Of a stretch of DNA of 64,000 bases, positions 54,395 to 63,143 are shown in pieces. Below the pieces are notes generated by a model. That model ran no database searches. It was not told where the DNA came from and saw only the letters and a list, made by a program, of their open reading frames with translations. The position numbers and the translations under genes are program-made. Position 1 is the first letter of the stretch; each line of letters begins with the position of its first letter. Source of the DNA: Tateyamaria sp. ANG-S1. Lineage in GTDB: Bacteria; Pseudomonadota; Alphaproteobacteria; Rhodobacterales; Rhodobacteraceae. The stretch lies in contig NZ_JWLL01000006.1 in NCBI RefSeq assembly GCF_000814025.1, positions 496,001 to 560,000 of the forward strand, written 5' to 3'.

Positions 54395-55113
54395 GTGGCC
54401 GGGCCGTGCGGGAGGGTGGCGATGCCCATGTAGATGATCGCCTTGCTGGGCAGCGGGCCAAAGGTGAAGTCGAACTGCCGGTTGATGCCCCGCGGGCCCA
54501 AGCCGGTCTGCGGTCCGATGTCGAATCCGGCCTGCCGCAGCGCCGCCGTCAACTCCGCCGGTTTGATGAACATGTCCGGGTCGTGCGTGCCCTTGGGCAA
54601 CAGGCCAATGATATCTTCGGCGATTGTGATGGTCGCCAGCTTTGCCAGCGGATTGCGGTTGATCGTGTCAAAGAGAAACATGCCGCCGGGGCGCAGGACG
54701 CGGGCCACTTCAGACAGCACCTGCGCAAGATCGGCCACATGTTCTAGCACATCGACGCAAACCACCGCATCGAAGCTGGCATCGGGATAGGGCAAATCCT
54801 CGCCCACGCCGACATCATAACGGATGGTCTTGCCCAGCGCCTTGGCATGGATGCGCGCGGCCTCGACCGCTTGCGCTGCTGGGTCGATCCCGGTGACCTG
54901 CGCGCCGCGATCTGCGATGGCCTCTGCCATGAAGCCACCCGCGCAACCCAGGTCCAGCACGTCCTTGCCGGACCAGTCGAAATGGCGGTCAAACCAGCCA
55001 AGCCGTCCGGGCACCATGTTTTTCAGCGTGCGCACCCATTTGACATCATCGGACCACCAATGGCCCGCGACGTCGTCATAGATCTGAAGGTTGTTGCGTT
55101 TTGACTGTGTCAT
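54391..55113 (-). CDS. ubiG: UbiG-like SAM methyltransferase
   Basis: A 240-residue methyltransferase resembling UbiG, which O-methylates ubiquinone intermediates. VLDLGCAGGFMAEAIADRGA is the SAM-binding motif. The C-terminal half DTINRNPLAKLATITIAEDI, then LPKGTHDPDMFIKP, is characteristic of UbiG. The N-terminal segment IYDDVAGHWWSDDVKWVRTL replaces the usual WWD...G-LHxxN part, so a paralogue with another substrate is possible. The start at 55113 overlaps the upstream gene by 38 nt. Confidence 0.78.
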   Translation of the reverse strand: MTQSKRNNLQIYDDVAGHWWSDDVKWVRTLKNMVPGRLGWFDRHFDWSGKDVLDLGCAGGFMAEAIADRGAQVTGIDPAAQAVEAARIHAKALGKTIRYDVGVGEDLPYPDASFDAVVCVDVLEHVADLAQVLSEVARVLRPGGMFLFDTINRNPLAKLATITIAEDIIGLLPKGTHDPDMFIKPAELTAALRQAGFDIGPQTGLGPRGINRQFDFTFGPLPSKAIIYMGIATLPHGPAT

Positions 55114-55921
55114 CGGATCGGGTCCATGGGAGGGGAAGGGCGTAGGGCACGCGCGCCTTGTAGGCGGCAAAGCGGTCGCCGTAGCGGGCGGCAAAGCGGC
55201 GTTCCTTGAGGATCGGGGCGAGCAGGCAATAGGCCGTCAGTGTCAGGGCGACGGCCAGTTGATCGGGTGTCCAGACCGGGACGGTCCATGTGGTCAGTGC
55301 GAAGGAGACGTAGATGGGTTGGCGGATCAGGCGGAACAGCCCGCCCGTGGGCATGTCAGGGAATTCCGGTGTCTTGTTCTGTGCCAGAGACATCCAGCCC
55401 AGCGCGCCCGACTGCACCTCGGCCCCTGCGTCATAGCTGGCCTTGATCAGCAGGGCCCAGCTTGCGGCGTAGCCGGCGCATAGAGCGGTGAAGGCAGCGC
55501 CGTCGGCCCGCCACCAGATCGTACCCGTGGGCGTCCAGAGGGCAAAGAGCGCCAGAAGCTGGATCGAGGCGATGATGGCATAGCTGGTGGTGGCCAGCGT
55601 GCCGCCATGGGGTTTCGGCGCAATATGTGCCAGCTTGCGCCCGCCGCGCTGGGTGAGAAGCAGCGAGTGCACCAGCGGGAATTGTAGGAGAAGCAGCGCG
55701 TTGGCGATATAGGACCAAGGCGCAGGAAGGGTGCCGAGGCTGACGCTCATGCCGAAGAACATCGCGACGATCATGGCGATGACGGCGGCGGCGAAAATCG
55801 TGTGGCACACGATCCCGTATGCCCATGCCACGGCGATACGCCTGCGTCCAGGGGGTGGGCGCAATGTGCCTATGGCGAGGCTCCAAAGGCGTCTGAAAGG
55901 GGATGGCGCGTCGTTTTGCAT
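55076..55921 (-). CDS. NnrU / isoprenylcysteine-methyltransferase-like membrane protein
   Basis: A 281-residue membrane protein with about seven helices. The C-terminal segment GLFRLIRQPIYVSFALTTW, then LAPILKERRFAARYGDRFAAY, matches the SAM-binding end of the ICMT/PEMT family (methyltransferases of prenylcysteines, phospholipids and related substrates). The substrate in this bacterium is unknown. I placed the start at the ATG at 55921; an in-frame ATG 36 nt upstream (55957) is possible and neither has a strong ribosome binding site. It overlaps the ubiG-like gene by 38 nt. Confidence 0.75.
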   Translation of the reverse strand: MQNDAPSPFRRLWSLAIGTLRPPPGRRRIAVAWAYGIVCHTIFAAAVIAMIVAMFFGMSVSLGTLPAPWSYIANALLLLQFPLVHSLLLTQRGGRKLAHIAPKPHGGTLATTSYAIIASIQLLALFALWTPTGTIWWRADGAAFTALCAGYAASWALLIKASYDAGAEVQSGALGWMSLAQNKTPEFPDMPTGGLFRLIRQPIYVSFALTTWTVPVWTPDQLAVALTLTAYCLLAPILKERRFAARYGDRFAAYKARVPYALPLPWTRSDDTVKTQQPSDL

Positions 55922-55993
55922 GACGGCCCAACTAGCCACAGCGCGCCGGGTTTCCATTCGTTCCGTCAAAAGGTCGCGGATATGGCGCGCGCT

Positions 55994-56434
55994 TCAGTGG
56001 TCGGGGCCGTGGATTTTCGGGAATAGGGCGCTGATCGCTGTCATCAGGAATGCCGTGCTGATGCCGAAGGTCAGAAACCCGGTCACGGCCGCGAATGTGG
56101 CAAAGATGCGGGTGCCGGGATCAAGGACGATGTCGCCATAGCCGACGGTCGTGTAGGTCGCCATCGCGAAATAGAACGCCTCTGCAAACCCGTCGAAGGC
56201 GTCGACGAACAGAAAGGCAAACGCCCATGACCAGACCTGAATCGTGTGCGCGAATAGGATCACGATGACGCCGAAGCTGAGCAGCATCAGGACACTGACC
56301 GCCGTGCGCGCGCCGTCAAGCGCCGAGGCGACCCGGATAATCACAGGAATGGCACCCGTGACGATACCGACGTGAACGATGGCGCATATGACCAGAAACA
56401 GGCTTCCAAACGCGATCTCTGCGGCGGTTGTCAT
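55994..56434 (-). CDS. potassium-channel-like ion channel protein
   Basis: A 146-residue membrane protein with three to four hydrophobic stretches. The pore region has FAMATYTTVGYGDIVLDPGT, containing the TVGYGD selectivity filter of K+ channels (Ion_trans_2 fold), followed by an inner helix. No C-terminal RCK domain is present. A small two- or three-helix channel subunit is likely. The start MTTAAEIAFG follows a region of no clear ribosome binding site. Confidence 0.88.
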   Translation of the reverse strand: MTTAAEIAFGSLFLVICAIVHVGIVTGAIPVIIRVASALDGARTAVSVLMLLSFGVIVILFAHTIQVWSWAFAFLFVDAFDGFAEAFYFAMATYTTVGYGDIVLDPGTRIFATFAAVTGFLTFGISTAFLMTAISALFPKIHGPDH

Positions 56435-56547
56435 GCCAAGGGCTCCTTTGGGTGGCTTGCGGGCATGCGACCCGTTTTGGTGCGCAAAGGCAAGGGCACC
56501 GTATGTGCCGTTTGGGCCATTCGTGCTGAGGGAATTGCGGTGGATAG

Positions 56548-56637
56548 TGGCGGAGAGACAGGGATTCGAACCCTGGGTGGGCTTGCACCCACAACGGTTT
56601 TCGAGACCGCCCCGTTCGACCACTCCGGCACCTCTCC
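56548..56637 (-). tRNA. tRNA-Ser (CGA anticodon)
   Basis: On the minus strand the 90 nt start GGAGAGGTGCCGGAGTGG and end with encoded CCA. The long variable arm (TGTGGGTGCAAGCCCACC) identifies a class II tRNA. The anticodon loop is CTCGAAA, anticodon CGA, which reads the serine codon UCG. The T-loop is GTTCGAATC. Confidence 0.97.
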
Positions 56638-56808
56638 GCGGGGGTCTGGTGCGCCCAATTAGAGGGAAGCGTGCGCGCGTGCAAGGCAGTTTTTGCGCAA
56701 AGCAGCGCACACGGGGATTTTGAGGGAATTTGATGGACGCGCTGTGAAAAACGCATAACTTTGTCCGCAATAAGCAAAACCGAGCAGAACCTGAAAGTGA
56801 GGACCACC

Positions 56809-57636
56809 ATGCAAGCACTCAGAGCAGGATGCGCCGCCCTTGTGCTGAGCCTGGCCATGCCCGTGATGGCCTGGGCCGCCGACCGCGCCAAGTTGCAGGA
56901 TTTTCTAGAAGTCACGGGATTTGACGTGGCGTTGGAGAGCATTCGTTTGTCTGCCGAATCCGCGCCCCAGATGCTGGGCTTGCAGGCCGAGGATTTCGGA
57001 ACCGAATGGACGCGCCTGACCACGGATGTGTTCAAGACCGAAACGATGCACAATCTGGCCCTCGATATTCTGGAAAAGACGCTGGATGACGACATGCTAA
57101 CCCATGCGGCAGATTTCTATGCCACGGATCTGGGGCAGAGGTTGGTTGTGGCCGAGAATGCCAGTCATATGAAAGAGGATGACACCCTCAAGCACGAAAG
57201 TGGCGAGGCTATCGTGGCCGGGCTTGAGCGGTTGGAGAGCCCGCGCCTTGAGTATCTCAAGCGCATGAATGAGGCGTCGGATACGGCTGGCGTGAGCGTG
57301 CGTGCGATCCAGGAGATCCAGGTGCGCTTTCTCATGGCCGCTGCCGGGGCTGGTGTGATCGAACTGCAGTTGGATGAGCCTGACCTGCGCGAGTTGCTGG
57401 CCAGCGACGAGGATGTGCTGAAGGAAGAGCTTGCGGCCAGCGCCCTGTCCGGTGCGGCTTATACTTACCAATCCTTCTCGGACCAGGAGGTGCTGGACTA
57501 TGCCAAGGCGCTGGAAGATCCGAAGATGCGCAATGTCTACGACCTGATGAACGCCGTGCAGTATGAGATCATGGCGAACCGGTTCGAGGCGCTGGCGCGG
57601 GCCATGCAGTCGCTGCAGCCGAGTCAGGAGCTGTAG
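56809..57636 (+). CDS. DUF2059 domain secreted protein
   Basis: A 275-residue protein with a signal peptide (ALVLSLAMPVMAWA). The C-terminal half (SFSDQEVLDYAKALEDPKMR, NVYDLMNAVQYEIM) has the DUF2059 look; it is helical with no catalytic residues visible. Function is unknown. The next gene is a relative and begins directly at the stop, giving a two-gene operon. The start at 56809 follows GTGAGGACC. Confidence 0.78.
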   Translation: MQALRAGCAALVLSLAMPVMAWAADRAKLQDFLEVTGFDVALESIRLSAESAPQMLGLQAEDFGTEWTRLTTDVFKTETMHNLALDILEKTLDDDMLTHAADFYATDLGQRLVVAENASHMKEDDTLKHESGEAIVAGLERLESPRLEYLKRMNEASDTAGVSVRAIQEIQVRFLMAAAGAGVIELQLDEPDLRELLASDEDVLKEELAASALSGAAYTYQSFSDQEVLDYAKALEDPKMRNVYDLMNAVQYEIMANRFEALARAMQSLQPSQEL

Positions 57637-58407
57637 ATGCGCCTTGCGACCCTGTCCCTATGCCTGAGCGTGATGGCGCAATCGGTTTGGGCGGACGTCG
57701 ACCGTCTGATTGACGCCATGGGCATTCCGCCGCTGATCGATGCTTTTGTCACCGAGGGTCGCGATGCAGGGCAATCCATTAACGAGGCATTTCTGAACGG
57801 GCAGGGTGGTGCCGTCTGGGCCGAGACGGTCCAGCGCATCTATGACCCGCAGCGGATGGAGAGCGAGTTGCGGTCCGTGATGGCCGAAGAGCTGGATGCC
57901 GCCACGGCAGAGCAGGCGCTGTTGTTCTTTGAAAGCGAACTGGGCGCGCGGATCATCACGCTGGAGGTTCAGGCGCGCCAGGCCTTTATGGACGAACAGG
58001 TGGAGGCGGCAGCCAAGGCGGCCCCATCGACGTCGGGCGAGGCGGTCACCGCGTATCTGAGTGCGCGTGGCCTGATCGACCGGAATGCGGATGTGGCGGT
58101 GGCGGCGCAGGCCGCGTTTCTCGATGGGCTGGCCGAGGCGTCAGGGCAGGCAGGCGACGTGCCGGATATGGACGGGCTGCGTGCGCGCATCTTGGTCGAC
58201 ACCGAAAGCTGGCTGCGCGGCTACAACGCGCTGGTCCAGTCCGCGCTGAGTGCCGATGACATCGCGATCTATACGTCCTTCTGGGAAACGGAGGTGGGCA
58301 ACGCCGTCGATGACGCGCTGTTTTTGGCCTTTGGTCAAAGCTATACCACGCTGTCTTTCGCGCTGGGGCAGGCGGCAGGTCGTTTGGTGCCGCAGAACGA
58401 GCTATGA
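57637..58407 (+). CDS. DUF2059 domain secreted protein, tandem relative
   Basis: A 256-residue protein with a signal peptide (MRLATLSLCLSVMAQSVWA) and the same helical architecture as the preceding gene (LDAATAEQALLFFESELGAR, SADDIAIYTSFWETEVGNAV). The ATG touches the previous stop (TAGATG). Together the two probably act as a pair in the periplasm; the overall similarity is low but the layout is alike, indicating an old duplication. A Hint-domain gene lies downstream on the opposite strand. Confidence 0.78.
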   Translation: MRLATLSLCLSVMAQSVWADVDRLIDAMGIPPLIDAFVTEGRDAGQSINEAFLNGQGGAVWAETVQRIYDPQRMESELRSVMAEELDAATAEQALLFFESELGARIITLEVQARQAFMDEQVEAAAKAAPSTSGEAVTAYLSARGLIDRNADVAVAAQAAFLDGLAEASGQAGDVPDMDGLRARILVDTESWLRGYNALVQSALSADDIAIYTSFWETEVGNAVDDALFLAFGQSYTTLSFALGQAAGRLVPQNEL

Positions 58408-58432
58408 TCCATTCCCGCCTCAGGCTGGTACT

Positions 58433-59446
58433 TCAGATATAGGTAGCAAGCACACGCCCCTCGTGCGAGGTGGCGACGGGATAGGCCATGTCGGCGTTCC
58501 AGCCCGTATCTGGCGCAAGTTCCGGAAACAGTGCCAGAAGTTCCCGCGCCTGATCCGTATCCAATGTGCGTTGTGCGTATTCGCCCAGATAGAAGCTTTC
58601 TGACGCGCATCCGTTTGCCCAAATGACCTGATGGGCGTCAAACATGATGTGGACATAGGTGACAAAGCCGCGCGGCGTCGTGCGGATTGTTTGGCCGTTC
58701 ACGAGATGCTTGGCCGCCACCAGAAGGCTTGGTTCTCCGGTCATGAGTTCGGTGGCCGGGTCGTCTATCAGAATTCTGTGGTTGGGCGAGACGGTCAGAT
58801 CCCGGCGCGCGCCAAGCGTGCCTGCCGCAATTGTCACCGGCGCGCGCGCGCCGATACCCGGCACCGTCCGGCTGCCGACCCAGCGTATGGGCTGTGGTCC
58901 GAAATCCATCGTCGTCACAAGATCGCCCGGCTTCAGATCTTCGACAAAGGACGTGCCGCCCGGCACCCTGATGCGTGTTCCCGCAGTGAAGCAAACGAAT
59001 TCGGAATACGGCCGCGGGTTTCGGCCGATATTGTCCTCTTGGGTGAAGATGTATTGCTGACCCGGCACCATGGGCTGGTTGGAAATGAACGCCGTCGTCG
59101 TGTTGTTGCCGTTGTTGTTCTGACCGATCGTGATGGAGAACCCTTCGAACCCGTTGTCGTCTGTCAGCACGTAATTGATCGTGACGAGTGAGCCCGCTGG
59201 GTACGTCACCCCGTCAATGGTCACATCGTTTGCGAGAACCTGATTAGTGTCTGTCGGCGCCTCGTTAAAGTCGGCATCGTCGTCATCAATCACGATCTGG
59301 ATTGGCTGAGCTGCCGGATCGAGGCGAATGTTGAACGGCGCGGAGCCTGCGGCACGCGCGCCTTGTTCATTTGGGGGCGTGATATTGCCCCCCGTGGTGT
59401 CAAAATCATTCAGCTGGTACACCCATCGCAGCGTGTAAAGGGGCAT
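58433..59446 (-). CDS. Hint-domain (hedgehog/intein) protein
   Basis: A 337-residue protein. Residues 1-150 are Asp/Asn/Gly-rich beta-type sequence (IVIDDDDADFNEAPTDTNQV), resembling secreted RTX-like or cadherin-like proteins. The Hint_2 domain begins at Cys152 (VCFTAGTRIRVPGG), with SPNHRILIDD holding the conserved His and HQVIWANGCASESF at its end. Such proteins are abundant in Rhodobacteraceae, usually unlinked, and are thought to be secreted through type I systems. The exact start is uncertain: I chose MPLYTLRWVY; a GTG 84 nt upstream is also open. Confidence 0.82.
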   Translation of the reverse strand: MPLYTLRWVYQLNDFDTTGGNITPPNEQGARAAGSAPFNIRLDPAAQPIQIVIDDDDADFNEAPTDTNQVLANDVTIDGVTYPAGSLVTINYVLTDDNGFEGFSITIGQNNNGNNTTTAFISNQPMVPGQQYIFTQEDNIGRNPRPYSEFVCFTAGTRIRVPGGTSFVEDLKPGDLVTTMDFGPQPIRWVGSRTVPGIGARAPVTIAAGTLGARRDLTVSPNHRILIDDPATELMTGEPSLLVAAKHLVNGQTIRTTPRGFVTYVHIMFDAHQVIWANGCASESFYLGEYAQRTLDTDQARELLALFPELAPDTGWNADMAYPVATSHEGRVLATYI

Positions 59447-59596
59447 GTGGCCGCCAACTCCTGTGATTACCCAATCGTTAAGGTACAGTATTTCAACCCC
59501 TGATAGAAGTTCCGCCGACCTGAAGAGCACTTGGGCGGCGATGCGCTGCCGATAAGTTCATCGGCGGGGTTTTTCGCAGGCGCGCGCGACAGGCTA

Positions 59597-59624
59597 TTGA
59601 CTTGCTGCGTGAATGCTTCAATAA
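59597..59624 (+). promoter_or_regulatory. rplU-rpmA promoter
   Basis: TTGACT (59597-59602), 16 bp, CAATAA (59619-59624) resembles a sigma70 promoter for rplU. It lies about 135 nt before the rplU start codon, leaving a 5' leader of 125-130 nt that may contain an L21-type leader structure. The rest of the 312 bp between the Hint gene and rplU holds nothing clear. Confidence 0.5.
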
Positions 59625-59758
59625 GCGCGCACTCCGGTCATCTTTATGTGGCCGGGGTTTTATGGATATCGTCCGAAGGGGCGCGCTGTCTGAGGCGGCA
59701 ACAGCCAAAACACCCGGGTTCGGGGGCCACAAGACGCGGTAGCAAAAGGAAGAACGCA

Positions 59759-60436
59759 ATGTTCGCGGTTATGAAAACCGGCGGCAAGCAGTACAAGGTT
59801 CAATCGGGCGACACGCTCCGCGTTGAAAAGCTGGCCGCAAATGCAGGTGACAAGGTTCAATTCAACGAAGTTCTGATGGTCGGTGGTGACAGCCCCGTCG
59901 TTGGTTCGCCCGTTGTTGCAGGCGCAGGCGTGCAGGCCGAAGTCATCGAACAGATCAAGGGCCCCAAGACGATCAACTTCGTCAAACGTCGTCGCAAGCA
60001 CTCGTCGAAGCGCACCAAGGGTCACCGTCAGCAACTGACGCTGGTCAAGATCACCGACATCCTTGCCTCGGGCGCGGACAAGTCGGGCGTGATGGCGGCC
60101 GAGAATGGCGCAGGTTTTGGCGTTGCCGCAGCACCTGTTGCCGCAAAGCCCGCCAAGAAAGCCGAGGCACCGAAAGCCGAAGCTAAGGCAGAGCCAAAGA
60201 AAGAAGCCAAGAAAGCCGCCCCCAAAGCGGACGCAGCTGGCGACGATCTGAAGCAACTGTCCGGTGTGGGCCCCGCGCTTGAGAAGAAACTGCACGACGC
60301 TGGTGTGACCACGTTCGCGCAGATTGCAGCATGGACCGAAGAGGACGTTGCTGCTATGGACGAGAAACTGTCGTTCAAAGGCCGGATCGAGCGCGAAGGC
60401 TGGATCGACCAGGCCAAAGAACTGGCCAAAGGCTAA
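59759..60436 (+). CDS. rplU: 50S ribosomal protein L21 with C-terminal helix-hairpin-helix extension
   Basis: A 225-residue L21, about twice the usual length (around 103). Residues 1-103 are canonical L21 ([37 protein letters not shown] near 76-92). Residues 104-160 are an Ala/Lys/Glu/Pro linker ([20 protein letters not shown]). Residues 161-225 form a helix-hairpin-helix-like domain ([20 protein letters not shown]) with a GVGP hairpin, usually a nucleic-acid-binding module. Such fused L21 proteins are typical of Rhodobacterales. It leads an operon with rpmA. Confidence 0.97.
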   Translation: MFAVMKTGGKQYKVQSGDTLRVEKLAANAGDKVQFNEVLMVGGDSPVVGSPVVAGAGVQAEVIEQIKGPKTINFVKRRRKHSSKRTKGHRQQLTLVKITDILASGADKSGVMAAENGAGFGVAAAPVAAKPAKKAEAPKAEAKAEPKKEAKKAAPKADAAGDDLKQLSGVGPALEKKLHDAGVTTFAQIAAWTEEDVAAMDEKLSFKGRIEREGWIDQAKELAKG

Positions 60437-60448
60437 GGAGAGAGACGC

Positions 60449-60718
60449 ATGGCACATAAAAAAGCAGGCGGTTCATCCCGTAACGGTCGCGACTCCGCGG
60501 GCCGCCGTCTTGGCGTGAAACTCTATGGTGGCCAGGCGGCCATCCCCGGCAACATCATTGTCCGTCAGCGCGGCACGAAGTTCTGGCCGGGCCAGGGTGT
60601 TGGCATGGGCAAGGACCACACGATCTTTGCGACCGAAGAAGGTTCGGTCACATTCCACAAGGGTCTGAAAGGTCGTACATTTATTTCGGTGCTTCCGGTC
60701 GCGGAGGCTGCTGAATAA
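60449..60718 (+). CDS. rpmA: 50S ribosomal protein L27
   Basis: An 89-residue L27, located at the peptidyl transferase centre. It begins [20 protein letters not shown] and contains [20 protein letters not shown] and the [10 protein letters not shown] segment. There is no cleavable N-terminal peptide of the kind found in Firmicutes. The spacing from rplU is 12 nt with a GGAGAG ribosome binding site. Confidence 0.98.
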   Translation: MAHKKAGGSSRNGRDSAGRRLGVKLYGGQAAIPGNIIVRQRGTKFWPGQGVGMGKDHTIFATEEGSVTFHKGLKGRTFISVLPVAEAAE

Positions 60719-60749
60719 GCCGAACCACACAGGGTTTTTCGAAATTCAG

Positions 60750-60778
60750 GGGATCGGCGGAAACGCCGGTCCCTTTTT
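60750..60778 (+). terminator. rpmA intrinsic terminator
   Basis: GGGATCGGCG (60750-60759) pairs with CGCCGGTCCC (60764-60773) around a GAAA tetraloop, with one G-U pair, and is followed by five Ts. It ends the rplU-rpmA transcript 32 nt after the rpmA stop. Confidence 0.9.
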
Positions 60779-60817
60779 CGTTTCCGCCCGCGCCCCGCAA
60801 GCAGCGAGGACAGTCAC

Positions 60818-61321
60818 ATGAAAGAGATAATCACAACCGATCGCCTGACCCTGCGCCGCCCCGAGATGGCCGATGCGGCAGCGATTGCGTCGCTTGTGGG
60901 GGATCTGGATGTGTCGCGCTGGTTGACCCGGGCCCCGCATCCTTACGGGCTGTCGGATGCGTATGAGTTTATCTCTGCCGTGCAGAACGGGAATGGAAAC
61001 ACATTCGTTGTGTGCGTTGGCAGGCAAGTGGTCGGGTGTATCGGCACGGAGGGGCAGCTTGGCTATTGGCTGGGCAAGAACCACTGGGGCCGCGGCTATG
61101 CGTCCGAGGCCTGCCGCGCGATGGTCGCGCGCCATTTCAGCCGCAGCACCGAGGATTTGATCAGCGGTCACTTCACGGAAAACCGGCCGTCGCGGCACGT
61201 GTTGGAAAAGCTCGGCTTTGTCAGGACCTCGCAGGAACAGGCGCGGTGCCCGGCGACGGGTGACTGTCATGTTCTGCAGAAGATGGTTCTGACCCACTCC
61301 GCATGGGAGGCACAGATATGA
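60818..61321 (+). CDS. GNAT family N-acetyltransferase (RimJ/RimL-like)
   Basis: A 167-residue GNAT protein. It starts with the usual TTDRLTLRRPEMADAAAIAS. The acetyl-CoA motif A is YWLGKNHWGRGYASEACRAM. Near the end, NRPSRHVLEKLGFVRTS is the motif B pattern of the RimJ/RimL acetyltransferase group that modifies ribosomal or other protein N-termini. Target unknown. It begins a run of four coupled genes between rpmA and obgE. Confidence 0.9.
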   Translation: MKEIITTDRLTLRRPEMADAAAIASLVGDLDVSRWLTRAPHPYGLSDAYEFISAVQNGNGNTFVVCVGRQVVGCIGTEGQLGYWLGKNHWGRGYASEACRAMVARHFSRSTEDLISGHFTENRPSRHVLEKLGFVRTSQEQARCPATGDCHVLQKMVLTHSAWEAQI

Positions 61322-61869
61322 ACACGATGTCCAAACCCGTCTTGCATGGCCCGCGCGTGACGTTGCGCGATGCGGTGCCGAGTGACGTGGACGCCCGTTT
61401 TGCCCTTGGGAACACGCCGGACATCGTCAAGATGTTCGGAGGCGATCCCGGTCAGGTGCGCGATATCACCCGCGACGCGGCAGAGGCTTGGGTGAAGACC
61501 GTTGCCGATGACAGCCATGCCTGGATCATCGAGGCCGGTGGCGTGATGCTCGGCTCGCTCCGGCTTCACCCGATCAACTTTGCGGACAAGCGTGCGTTAA
61601 TCGGTATCGGTATTCTGGATCAGAACGCTTTGGGTCACGGCTATGGCACCGAAGCCATGCAGGTGCTGGCGGCCCATGCCTTTGACACGATGGGCCTGCA
61701 CCGGCTTGGCTGCCGGGTGCTGACATTTAACGAACGCGCGATTGCCGCCTACAAGAAGGTTGGCTTCGTGGTCGAGGGGCAGGAACGGGAATCGGCCTTT
61801 ATCGACGCGGAATGGCATGATGATCTGATCATGGGCCTGCTTGATCGCGATCTGGCGCGGTTGACATGA
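61318..61869 (+). CDS. GNAT family N-acetyltransferase
   Basis: A 183-residue GNAT protein. ILDQNALGHGYGTEAMQVLA is the acetyl-CoA binding motif and FNERAIAAYKKVGFVVEGQE the C-terminal pattern. Its ATG overlaps the stop of the first acetyltransferase by ATGA and its stop overlaps the start of the LysE gene in the same way. It is of the same RimJ/RimL type as its upstream neighbour but only distantly similar. Confidence 0.9.
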   Translation: MNTMSKPVLHGPRVTLRDAVPSDVDARFALGNTPDIVKMFGGDPGQVRDITRDAAEAWVKTVADDSHAWIIEAGGVMLGSLRLHPINFADKRALIGIGILDQNALGHGYGTEAMQVLAAHAFDTMGLHRLGCRVLTFNERAIAAYKKVGFVVEGQERESAFIDAEWHDDLIMGLLDRDLARLT

Positions 61870-62468
61870 GCGTCGCGGCCACATCCTTTGCCGTGTTCGC
61901 GGCCAGCCAGGTCGGCACGCCGGGGCCTGCCAACATGGCGCTTTTGGCAACCGGTGCGCGCTATGGGTTCACTGCGGCGCTGCCATTCGTTGCGGGCGTT
62001 GCGCTTGGCAAGCAGTTCATCATCTGGCCCGTGGGCTTTGGTCTGATGGAGCTGGCAGAGCAGGCGCCTTGGGTATTCGAGACGCTCAAATGGATCTCTG
62101 CGGCCTATATCATCTGGCTGGCGTGGAAGGTGTCGCAACTGCGGCTTGGCCCGTCCGATCACGCACCCAAGGCGCCGGGCTTTCTGGCGGGGTTGATCGT
62201 GCACCCGCTGAACCCCAAGGCGTGGGCGATGATCGTTGCGGGCTTTACGGGCTTTGTCGCCCCGGGCACCGATCCCGTTATCGCAACCGCAACCATTGGC
62301 GGGATACTGCTGGCCACACAGATGGTTTTGCATCCGCTTTGGACACTTGCCGGTGATCGCATTGCGCGCACCCTCGCAGGGACGCCGGCGGAACCTTATC
62401 TGATGTATAGCCTTGCGGCGCTGACCGTCGCATCGGTCCTGTTTGTTTTGTTCGGAGGAGGGACATGA
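61866..62468 (+). CDS. LysE/RhtB family amino-acid exporter
   Basis: A 200-residue membrane protein with five to six helices. The signature GTPGPANMALLATGARYGF is the N-terminal family motif, and HPLNPKAWAMIVAGFTGFV is the conserved loop. The substrate (lysine, homoserine, threonine or a quorum-signal-like compound) is not predictable. Both ends are ATGA overlaps with acetyltransferase genes, so a linked acetylation-and-export function is conceivable. Confidence 0.88.
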   Translation: MSVAATSFAVFAASQVGTPGPANMALLATGARYGFTAALPFVAGVALGKQFIIWPVGFGLMELAEQAPWVFETLKWISAAYIIWLAWKVSQLRLGPSDHAPKAPGFLAGLIVHPLNPKAWAMIVAGFTGFVAPGTDPVIATATIGGILLATQMVLHPLWTLAGDRIARTLAGTPAEPYLMYSLAALTVASVLFVLFGGGT

Positions 62469-63007
62469 CGATGGAAATGGAGAAAATCGTGACCCAGGAT
62501 GTGATCGAGACCGAGCGCTTTGTGCTGCGGCCCTTGCGCAAATCCGACATGGGCCTGATCGACATGTATGCCAGCGACAAGCGCGTGGCATACATGACGG
62601 CATCTATTCCACATCCCATGCCACCCGGATCGACCGAGGCGTTTGTCGCGCGCGCAATGACCGATGAACGCGACGAAGACGTATGGGCGATGGATGGTCA
62701 CAAGGCTGGCGGGACAGAGGTGATGGGCCTGATCTCCCTCACACGCATGGACCGCAACCAGTCCGAAGTGGGCTATTGGGTTGCGCCGCCGTTCTGGAAC
62801 ACGGGGCTCGCGTCCGACGCCGTGCAGGCACTGGTCGAGGCAAACCCGATGGGCAACGACACCATGTTCGCGAGTGTCTTTCAGGACAACCCGGCCTCGG
62901 CCCGCGTGCTGACCCATTGCGGGTTCGAATATCTGGGCGATGCAGAAAGCTTCTCGGTCGCGCGGGACGCCACGGTGCCAACCTGGACGTACAGCCGCAA
63001 GCTTTAG
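62465..63007 (+). CDS. GNAT family N-acetyltransferase
   Basis: A 180-residue GNAT protein with TERFVLRPLRKSDMGLIDMY at the start, YWVAPPFWNTGLASDAVQAL as the acetyl-CoA motif, and NPASARVLTHCGFEYLGDAE as motif B. It overlaps lysE by ATGA. It is the third acetyltransferase within 2.2 kb. A repeat element follows the stop at 63019. Confidence 0.9.
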   Translation: MTMEMEKIVTQDVIETERFVLRPLRKSDMGLIDMYASDKRVAYMTASIPHPMPPGSTEAFVARAMTDERDEDVWAMDGHKAGGTEVMGLISLTRMDRNQSEVGYWVAPPFWNTGLASDAVQALVEANPMGNDTMFASVFQDNPASARVLTHCGFEYLGDAESFSVARDATVPTWTYSRKL

Positions 63008-63018
63008 TCGCTCTTCAA

Positions 63019-63046
63019 CTTCCCTGTTTGAAAAAAATCCCGGGGG
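63019..63046. repeat. dispersed 28-nt element (copy C), after the GNAT gene
   Basis: CTTCCCTGTTTGAAAAAAAT followed by CCCGGGGG matches the copy at 25.2 kb in 27 of 28 positions. It lies 11 nt past the acetyltransferase stop, without the GGGGG-CCCCC hairpin that accompanies copies A and B. No start codon follows on the minus strand. Confidence 0.7.
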
Positions 63047-63143
63047 TCGCCATTGTGCGCCATTGGTTCAAGCACAATGGCGACGGGCTTTTCCCCCGGT
63101 TCCGCGGCCGATCCCCGTTCCAATCCACTCCAATCTGGACTAA

